From positions 2,046,001 to 2,110,000 of the forward strand of contig NW_020194628.1 of assembly GCF_002865645.1 (NCBI RefSeq): a stretch of DNA of 64,000 nucleotides, written 5' to 3'. The DNA comes from Hyaloscypha bicolor E. Its lineage: Eukaryota > Ascomycota > Leotiomycetes > Helotiales > Hyaloscyphaceae. The position numbers and the translations under genes are program-made. Within the stretch, counting starts at the first letter, position 1, and each line of letters opens with the position of its first letter. The notes under the pieces were generated by a model. It searched no databases, was not told the DNA's origin, and saw nothing but the letters and a program-made list of their open reading frames with translations. Positions 56,987 to 64,000 of this stretch are shown here, piece after piece.

Positions 56987-58045
56987 ATGTCAAGCCAACA
57001 AAATGGAGGGGCCGTGGAGCAAAAGCCCCTACTTGCTGGAGGTACGAACGCCCAACTGTGTATCCTTTCTGGAGAAATGAGGCTAACGGGCACACAGCAT
57101 TAGTCTTATCCACAACTCTGCCCATTGCCTGTCAAAATAAAGCCGAAGTTGCTCCTCGCTTGCGTGCATATCGCATTACGCCCACTCAGCTTCGTGACTT
57201 TGACGATATTGCAACGGATTTGCTCATCGACAGCGTAAGATGGCTTATCACGTGTACAAATATCCACCGCTAAATTCAGTATACAGGTGTACCCAGAGGT
57301 AACGATTCGGAAGAATTGTAACACATATTCATCGACTTGCGAAAATCGAAAGGATATAGTTTCGATAATAAAAAATGTTGCTATCAAGCAGAGAGACCCA
57401 GCGAGGGCAGTTTCACAGCTATTCCAGGTCCCGGACCTGAAAAGATTCTTAGACAACCTCGCATCGGCCGATGAGAAGGAAGACCTCCAGAAGCACATGA
57501 GAAAATATGTCAATCTCTACTTGCCAGACTGTCCATTCGAAGTTTCAAGGACCACCAGATACTCACCTCTACCCGAGGCCGCACTCAAAGCACGGAGAGA
57601 CATCGAGAAAGGCGAGATCACATACTTGTGCGGAGCTCAAGCTTGCTTCACAGGAGGGGAAATACCCGATCAGGATGATCTCAGCGTCACGCAGTCAAGT
57701 CGCCATAAGCTTCTCTTTAGAATGGCTGGCCCAACGCGTTTCGCAAATCACGAGTGCGACCCGAACGCCTGCCTAAAATCAACCGAACCATATGATGAGG
57801 TCAAGATAATAGCTTTGAGGAAAATTTGGGCTGGCGAGGAGATTACCGTTTCCTACGAGAACAACGCCTTCGGGAGAGACAATTGTCATTGCCTTTGTGA
57901 GACGAGCAAACCTCGCATGGCTAAACACGCTTCTCGTTATCTACGGTCTGTAAGGGAAGAAATTCCGATCAGCAAGGCAATACTTGCCCTGATGGAACGC
58001 CGGCATAAGGAGTTATATGGATGGGAGTGGCCTAGGACGAGGTGA
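56987..58045 (+). CDS. SET-domain protein related to Set9/SUV4-20 (H4K20 methyltransferase)
   Basis: Exons 56987-57041, 57098-57234 and 57287-58045 (introns 56 and 52 bp); 316 aa. The N-terminal helix block RITPTQLRDFDDIATDLLID and IRKN is the Set9-type pre-SET region. The SET core runs from ALKARRDIEKGEITYLCG through GPTRFANHECDPNACL (~216-225) and WAGEEITVSYENNAFG to the post-SET cysteines CHCLC. Family members methylate histone H4 Lys20. Fungal Set9 is usually about twice as long; this copy ends soon after the SET domain and may be a specialised or truncated paralog. Key NH-x-C and Tyr positions are kept. Confidence 0.75.
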
Positions 58046-58471
58046 TGTAGGGATTTCAATATTGGAAGCTCTAGACAGCGTGAATGGGAACTAGAATAAA
58101 GGAAGGTGGGATGAAATTGGAACACGAGAAGGATAGGCTTGGGGTACAGTATATAAGTATAAGAGGTTGTCGGTCAAGCGTTGTTTCAAGTGAATAATAT
58201 CATCTGCCTCCAAAGAGGGGCAGGCAGGTGTTGCCTCTGTCACATAGCGAGGCAACCATTGCTGAACTGTCGGGGAAGAGGCAATTTCCGGCTTAAGCCA
58301 AATATTGAATTTTAGGACGGACGATTTTTTGATATAAGTTTCATGACATCTTTATCTACCAATCTCGCGTGTTATATACCCACACTCATTTTTACGTCTT
58401 CTTCCACTTCGTCACGCTCGTTATTATTTCCTTCTCTGTGTTGAGAGTTTCAAAGTTGCTAGTGAGTTGAG
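58046..58471. other. Intergenic
   Basis: Presumed promoter of the secreted-protein gene; no gene seen. Confidence 0.4.
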
Positions 58472-59188
58472 ATGCAATTCTTCAAAATTGTGACGTTCCT
58501 ACTACCAGCGATATCACTCTCCTCCGCTCAAGCTGGCCCAGTTCCAGCCGCCCAGAATGGTGCTGCGATTATAATCAACGAGTGCAATTTTCCGGTTTAC
58601 TACAAGTCCGTTGCCAGTTATTCGGTACTTCCGAACACCATTCCTGCTAAAGGGAGCTATAAGGAGATCTACCGGCTTCGCATCGTTAATGGAACCCTGA
58701 ATGATAATGGAACTGTCAATGGCTATCTCGGCGGCATATCTATCAAGATCTCGCCAAATCAAAATATTGCAAATTCAGTCAATGAGTCCGATGCTTTTGA
58801 TGCAAGCACAATCACACAATTTGAGTATACATATAATCCAAATGCAGCGCCGGGACTGTGGTATGATATTTCGAATGTAAACGGCTACTTAGACAAATCT
58901 TATACAGGATGGCCATTCGAAGAGTTTGGAGGTCTGGTCCTTAAAGGCACTAGCAGTGATTGTGCTAGTGTAACTTGTCCTCCTAATAATGCAACCTGTT
59001 CTGCGGCCTACACTCTCTGGGATGATAATAGAACCCTCAGTTGTCGGAATAACAACTCTATTATATTAACTCTCTGTTCTATAGTCAGTGATCCGAGGGG
59101 TTTGGAAACGGGTCTGCTAGCGGGTAACTCGGGGGTTGTTGCTAACAACGTCTTACCGCCCAAAGCAACGAGTTGTTTAGTTAGATAA
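58472..59188 (+). CDS. Secreted BYS1-domain (thaumatin-like fold) protein
   Basis: 238 aa, single exon. The N-terminus MQFFKIVTFLLPAISLSSAQ is a classical signal peptide, cleaved around residues 20-24. The mature part has the BYS1 layout: IIINECNFPVYYKSV, then ISIKISPN, FEYTYNPN-APGLWYDISNVNGY and C-terminal paired Cys (CASVTCPPNNATCSA). Several N-x-S/T sites suggest glycosylation. BYS1 proteins are small secreted fungal proteins, some induced in host or yeast-phase growth; the function is unknown. Confidence 0.75.
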   Translation: MQFFKIVTFLLPAISLSSAQAGPVPAAQNGAAIIINECNFPVYYKSVASYSVLPNTIPAKGSYKEIYRLRIVNGTLNDNGTVNGYLGGISIKISPNQNIANSVNESDAFDASTITQFEYTYNPNAAPGLWYDISNVNGYLDKSYTGWPFEEFGGLVLKGTSSDCASVTCPPNNATCSAAYTLWDDNRTLSCRNNNSIILTLCSIVSDPRGLETGLLAGNSGVVANNVLPPKATSCLVR

Positions 59189-59946
59189 ATATTAAAAATC
59201 AGCTAGAAATGTGTGCAAATTAAACATATCTCTGCTCTTTACAGCCTCGCCCTATTATGTCATGTGATTCAATCCCTTTAATAGGGAGCAATCGGTGAGT
59301 TCGTGCTTACAGATCCTATCGCCTCTTCCTGACTATTATGGGTGAGAAATTTAGCCGTTCTTAAAGCTTGCTAACAATCCGGCTACCGGCCGAAATAATT
59401 GAAGCAGCTAACGTCTATCCCTGCGTACCGAGACGCACCCTATAACGAGACAAAACGTAGGTACTTCGAGTTCGAGCGAATAAAAATCCGTGAACGTATA
59501 AAAGTTTCTATTTATTTTTATTTCAATTATATTATATACCTCTCTCGAATACTCCTGATTTATTAATTCCGAAAATTATAACCGCGTCGTCGCCGCCCTC
59601 TTGAATTTATAGAAGGCCCTCCTTTAATATTATAATGGTTTCTTTATTACAAGTTCCGTTACCGGGATAGCAGAAATCGAAATCCTATAAAGAGCTCGGT
59701 AACCGGGAAGTACTACTCTTATGGCTAGGGTTAGCTCAAAGCACTATTATTATTAGTCTAAGGAGTATAAAGATTATTACGAGTATAAACCTTATCTCAC
59801 AGAATCTATAACTTCAGGTATATATACTATATTAAATTCTCCCCTCCCTTTTATCCTTACCTTAGATATATAATCAGGGGAGTTAGTAGAGAAATACAGA
59901 TTCCTCGGTACCAAGCTTATTACATTACTATACCAATCCATAATAC
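59189..59946. repeat. AT-rich dispersed repeat copy (RIP-like) and flanks
   Basis: 59405-59700 aligns with 9695-9975. The surrounding DNA to 59946 is AT-rich with many TpA steps and no intact ORF. It ends where the third MADS-like-family fragment begins. Confidence 0.55.
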
Positions 59947-60486
59947 ATGTCTCCGTTACTAAAGTTCTATTCTGACTCTCTCGCAGTACCAGTTTCTCAA
60001 GCAGATGGGGAGCTGGACGAAACGATGGCAGAGCTTGGGAAATCCGACAGTATGACAGTCGATGCCGTTGGAGAATCGAACAACAAAACACTGGATGTAC
60101 TTGTGGAGGCGGATAAAGCAACAGACGTGCTTGGGGAGTCGGTGGCCATCGATGTGCGCGACGCGGCTGAAGTGGATCCTACAACCTTCGATTACGATAT
60201 GATGGATTTAGATACGGCAGAGGGAAAGAACAGCGTAGAAGTCGATGGGGTCGAAATGTTCGGGGGAGGCGACTCGATAGAAGCAGCTGCTACCCTTTCC
60301 ACACTGAGCCAACATAATATTCCTCCATCCTTTGATAATCTTGGCGGTTGGCAGGTAGTCAATCGGCAGAGGACGCCGCTTCCGGATGGTCGAGAAGGTT
60401 GGGGAGCAGCCAAGTCGAAGCTCTCGACGAGAATAGATCGAAAGGAGCTGCTTGATGGGTGGGATTGGGTTTTTCAGAAGAAATAG
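59947..60486 (+). CDS. 5'-truncated copy C of the MADS-like/WDWVF family
   Basis: 179 aa from the ATG at 59947. Only from ADGELDETMAEL (about 60000) does it match copy A, then continuously through FDYDMMDLDTAEGKN, GGGDSIEAAATLSTLSQH and the end IDRKELLDGWDWVF. The MADS-like first half is absent; the first ~20 residues derive from the adjoining repeat. It could be an expressed short form or a pseudogene. Confidence 0.6.
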   Translation: MSPLLKFYSDSLAVPVSQADGELDETMAELGKSDSMTVDAVGESNNKTLDVLVEADKATDVLGESVAIDVRDAAEVDPTTFDYDMMDLDTAEGKNSVEVDGVEMFGGGDSIEAAATLSTLSQHNIPPSFDNLGGWQVVNRQRTPLPDGREGWGAAKSKLSTRIDRKELLDGWDWVFQKK

Positions 60487-61135
60487 ATGTTATTGCGCGG
60501 ATGGCAGAGCTCCCGGCAACACCACAATCGTCGAGGTCTGTGTATAGATGCGGTCAGCACTGGGATCGGCTCTTTACTAGGGTGGATGAACTCAATTTCT
60601 TCTTAGCTTCTGATTATTAAACGTTTATTTGCATCCTGATTTTGTTGTTGTGATGTCAACGCTCTTGAAATAAGGTTGAGGTGCGGAGTTCAGGTGTGGC
60701 GCCTTGCATAGCCGACGTGGCTGCGGCACAAGAGGCGCAGTGACACAACAGTCCGGTTTTAGATCAACCTCCCAAAGATGCGCGGCAGTATTGTTACATT
60801 GAAAACGTAAAACTCAAAGACGCTTTAAATGGAATTTATTAACAGGGCTCTATTCGCCCGAGTCACTAAACCTGTCAAGGCCTGAAGAGGCTTGTGCGGA
60901 TAATATGGGTGTATATTGGTATAATAGTAAGGAATGATGGTGCCCTAAGGGCGGTAAAGATACTATATATATGCTTGTGCGTGGCCTGCTGCCAGGAACA
61001 GATAACGCCGGAAAGACTAGCAAGAAACTCCAGATTGGGTTGTGTTGAAGCTATAGGAGACAAAGAAACCGTCACTCTAGCTAGAGTCAAAGCGTCATTC
61101 ATCTCTTGCGGGTACTCAGAGGCCTATTTTCCATA
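60487..61135. other. Intergenic between convergent genes
   Basis: No gene seen. Confidence 0.4.
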
Positions 61136-62005
61136 TCAGATAGACAAATCGAGATGCTGGGCACGATTAGGTTCATTCTGCTCGATCCCCTCAGGCCAAG
61201 CCAATTTGACGCCGATGAAAATAATCAATTGCACTATAAAGTCGCCGAACTCGAGGCCGCCGATGTGATTTCCGAACACTACGTGAGAAGAGGTGCGGAA
61301 AAAGGCGCGGAGGAGAACGGCGTAGATGGCAGCGAAGACGGCTAGGAGATTGGCGATGTCACTAGAATTGCGCAGCTTGTCGGCCTCGACCTTGATGCTG
61401 TCGGTGTAGATCCAGTATAGGAGAAAGGGACCGCAGATCAAGGATAAGCCTACGGTGATGAAGTTGAGATTTACCTGCGATCCCATCCAGAGCGACAGAG
61501 GCCAGAGGATTATTACAGCGATAACGACTAGAAAATTTAAGCCGTAATAGATCCAGTACAGCAGAGCGTAGATCACAAGTAAGCCCAAAGTGATCAATTT
61601 GAGGTCGTATAATGCAATCCAGAGCGAGAAAGCCCAGAGGATACAGGTAGTGGCTATGAAACTAGTCTTGCGCAGCTCGTCGACCTTGACCTTCCTGTTG
61701 TCGACGTAAGTCCAGCCCAGAGTTAAGAGAGTGCGGAACATGACGAAGCCCGAGACAATCGTGTGGACATTGTGAGATGCAACCCAGAACGAGATAAAGT
61801 AATAATTATCAGAAGGCGTCAGGTGCGCGTCCGATCTGCGGAGCACACAGAGCATGAAGAGCACGGAGAGAGGCACGGAGAGGACCTTGAAGGCGAAATC
61901 GATAGACGTCGGGCGACATAAGATGTAGTAGGCAGTGAAAATTCCAACGAGCGTCAGCGTGAAGCGGGGCTCGTACTGATTAATGACGGTCATATCCAAA
62001 GCCAC
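61136..62005 (-). CDS. Multi-pass membrane protein with internal duplication
   Basis: 289 aa, single exon, seven to eight hydrophobic helices (FTLTLVGIFTAYYIL; LGLLVIYALLYWIYYGL; VIAVIILWPLSLW; LLAVFAAIYAVLLRAFF). Two similar hydrophilic turns, TYVDNRKVKVDELRKTSFIA and YTDSIKVEADKLRNSSDIA, indicate an internal duplication of a ~110-residue unit. No transporter or enzyme signature recognised. Confidence 0.6.
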   Translation of the reverse strand: MALDMTVINQYEPRFTLTLVGIFTAYYILCRPTSIDFAFKVLSVPLSVLFMLCVLRRSDAHLTPSDNYYFISFWVASHNVHTIVSGFVMFRTLLTLGWTYVDNRKVKVDELRKTSFIATTCILWAFSLWIALYDLKLITLGLLVIYALLYWIYYGLNFLVVIAVIILWPLSLWMGSQVNLNFITVGLSLICGPFLLYWIYTDSIKVEADKLRNSSDIANLLAVFAAIYAVLLRAFFRTSSHVVFGNHIGGLEFGDFIVQLIIFIGVKLAWPEGIEQNEPNRAQHLDLSI

Positions 62006-62331
62006 GGTTATTGATGGGAGTCCGCGATGGAAGGCTGGTGTTTTCAGCTAGCTTTCTGGATGAGAGTGTGCAGTAAGGCTGAGTTCAATAGATGAAGAGA
62101 AGAAGAGAAGGAAGGGTTCGAAGTCGTTGCGGAAGAGTTCTAAGTCGTTGTAGTCGAAGATGTTGTGGAAGGGTCGAAGTCATTGCTGGGAGACACTCGT
62201 CATTGAAGAGAGTCGTTGATTGATGACGAACTAAGCGAATTGGGCTAGATCAGCGCATTGACCACCAGGGCAATCGTTTCCCTTCAATGGAAGTCGGCTC
62301 GCTTTCACCATTTGCTACTGGAAAATGAACT
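62006..62331. other. Divergent promoter region
   Basis: Spacer between two divergent genes with GAAG/GTCGTTG micro-repeats at 62090-62215; no gene seen. Confidence 0.35.
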
Positions 62332-64000
62332 ATGCCTTCTTACGATATCATATTTGCCTTCCCTACGAAGGCCCACTTCTCGTGGATAGAAGGCTGCACG
62401 GGTGTTGATGAGAGCGATCTCAAAGCACTCACAGCTGTGTGTGGTTATGCGCTTGCATCGCTGCAAAACGAACTCTCAAATCAGCAAGATTCTACGGCTC
62501 TCAAAGACTATAATAAGCTCCAGCAAAGCGCCAAAAGAATTCGACGAGTAGGACTAAATTTCGACGAAAATGAACAACTGAATAAATCCGCAGGTCCGAT
62601 AGCAGCAATAAAGCAAGGGCTCAAATTACATCCAAAGTCCCGCGACGGATGGCAAGAAGACGCCTACCACGAGCTTCTGTGGCTAGTCTCAACATTTGTC
62701 AGCCCTGCACACGCGCTCCTATTCTTGTGTGTCATTTCCAAGAACAGAGTGAAGAATCTAACAGCCGAAGGAAGGGCGAAACTCGTCCAGTATATGAAGC
62801 GAAACAAGGATTCGCTCCTGTGTCCCATATTTCAGAGCAAAGCGACTGAACTTGGGCTTTGCAATAATGGTGTGTGATCCTTTCTGAGGCTCCCTTTATT
62901 TACTAAGGCTCACCTCCCCACCAGTCCAAGGCCTTCCTGAGCACCAACAGCTGCAAGAGAAACATCATAATGGGCGAGCAAGCAGCCCCACACAGCAGTG
63001 CATACCTACTCCGACATCTAATGCCTCTCCCTCCGGGCAAGATCTCAATCCCTTGGCTGCAGAAGCAACACCAAGCAACGGCCTTGGAGTCATGCTCAGC
63101 CGTGCAATATCTCCACAGCCGCGGTGGAACGAGCAGGGAGTGTTTTGTGAAGTTACGCCACACGATGCTGGCCTCCATCGTACATTAGCCACTAAGATTT
63201 CGGGAGACCAGCCACCAGAACAACTACAAGTCGCACTAGCGCACCAGAAAAGTACCTTGTTACGCAAAGGATTCGTCTCCGACCGTTCCAGAGTGTCACA
63301 TTCACCGTCCCCACCTCAGACTCTGCTGGTTTCTGAGAAACTGTTCCATAATATCCAGGTATATTTCGAAAACACTTGTCGAAATATGATTTTAGACGAC
63401 CATGGGACCCTCCTCACTCCAAATGGCGCCAAGTTACATAATGACCTATGTAACGATTTCGACTCGTACTGCTTTACTGCTACCATGCTCAAAGAAAAGG
63501 GATTGCACGTCCAGTTTCGCCGCGCACTTTCCAAAGCCTTTGCTCTCATCGAACAAATCCTTCGAGCCGAGCATCCTCGAACCCTAGCCTGCTTTCTCGA
63601 AGTGTTCATTCACCTCATACAAACCGGGCTCCCTGAAGTAACTTCCTCTCTCCGTGGCTTCATCAAAGAAATGTCCGCAACAGTCACCAGGGAGGGGCAT
63701 CCTTGGGGTCAAATATGTCGGCTTCTCGGTGAACTTGACTCGGAATCTCTTGGCCAGGCCATGGCACAAATTTGGAAATGCACTACTGATACTTTTGATA
63801 GCGAACTCGGAACGTTCAGTCGACTCGCTGTGTCTGTTCGTCTCGATTACATAAAGCGCGTGTACGGGATTACGGATTGTCCTGAAGAAGAACGGCTTCT
63901 TCGAGATCTCCTTACTCAATTCGAAGGCATTCCTACCCCCCCGCCCCCGCGGGTGATACTCAACCTAGCGCATAATTTGAACAGACAGGGACGCCATGGC
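62332..64000 (+). CDS. Clr5-family-like protein, 3' end cut by window edge
   Basis: Exon 1 62332-62869 and exon 2 62925 to beyond 64000, joined by a 55-bp intron (GTGTGT...CCAG) that restores the only long open frame. The N-terminal 180 residues (AGPIAAIKQGLKLHPKSRD; ELLWLVSTFVSPAHALLF) form a helical domain I do not recognise. Exon 2 starts with a Ser/Pro/Gln linker. From ~63360 it has the block LSKAFALIEQILRAEHPRTL, then LGELDSESLGQAMAQIWK and YIKRVYGITDCPEEERLL. This block is typical of the C-terminal half of fungal Clr5-type proteins, yet no N-terminal Clr5 domain is present here. The end RVILNLAHNLNRQGRHG continues off the edge. Confidence 0.65.

Overview
The window reads as nuclear DNA of a filamentous ascomycete (Pezizomycotina; my guess is a Leotiomycetes/Helotiales-type genome). 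Genes run on both strands and are split by short introns of about 43-67 bp with GT...CTAAC/CTAAT...AG signals. The families are typical of fungi: 2EXR proteins, copper-fist proteins, Helo-like NLR N-terminal domains, DUF3723, fungal APH kinases, WOPR regulators and DUF3455. No prokaryotic operons, rRNA or recognisable tRNA genes were seen. All exon joins were done by eye from splice signals and reading-frame continuity.

Layout. 0-3.6 kb: a 2EXR protein running off the left edge, then a divergent folylpolyglutamate-synthase-like gene. 4.3-6.5 kb: a degenerate copper-fist protein with a C-terminal membrane segment, enclosed by ~110-130 bp inverted repeats. 6.5-14.3 kb: a short F-box-like ORF, a membrane protein, an unknown ORF, an AT-rich repeat, a Helo-like gene with an in-frame stop, an unknown gene and a pseudokinase. 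14.4-22.5 kb: a large DUF3723 gene, then a divergent pair of an AT-hook protein and an FHA-domain protein kinase. 24-27.6 kb: a 2EXR/F-box-like gene, an unknown gene and an APH-family kinase. 29.2-33.9 kb: a hAT/foldback-like element, a five-exon RING-patatin gene and a small Cys-rich gene. 34.4-40.6 kb: a MADS-like protein, coiled-coil proteins and a second pseudokinase. 41-50.7 kb: a secreted DUF3455 protein, a minisatellite, a SANT-like protein, a WOPR regulator, an unknown four-exon gene and a membrane protein with a His/Gln-rich repeat. 50.9-54.9 kb: a diverged second copy of the 34.4-39.0 kb MADS-like/coiled-coil block. 55.4-64 kb: a small basic protein, a Set9/SUV4-20-like SET protein, a BYS1-type secreted protein, a repeat-bounded third fragment of the MADS-like family, a multi-pass membrane protein, and a Clr5-family-like gene running off the right edge.

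Interpretation. The window looks like accessory, rearranged chromatin rather than a conserved core. DUF3723 and patatin-like genes are two of the recurrent cargo families of fungal Starship giant transposons, and an NLR-type N-terminal domain is also present. No tyrosine-recombinase captain (DUF3435) was found, so Starship membership is only a hypothesis. The most novel signal is an apparently undescribed family: a diverged MADS-box-like N-terminus joined to a conserved C-terminal motif (IDRKELLEGWDWVF type). It occurs in three copies, two of them in duplicated, similarly arranged multigene blocks that also carry a conserved coiled-coil partner gene.
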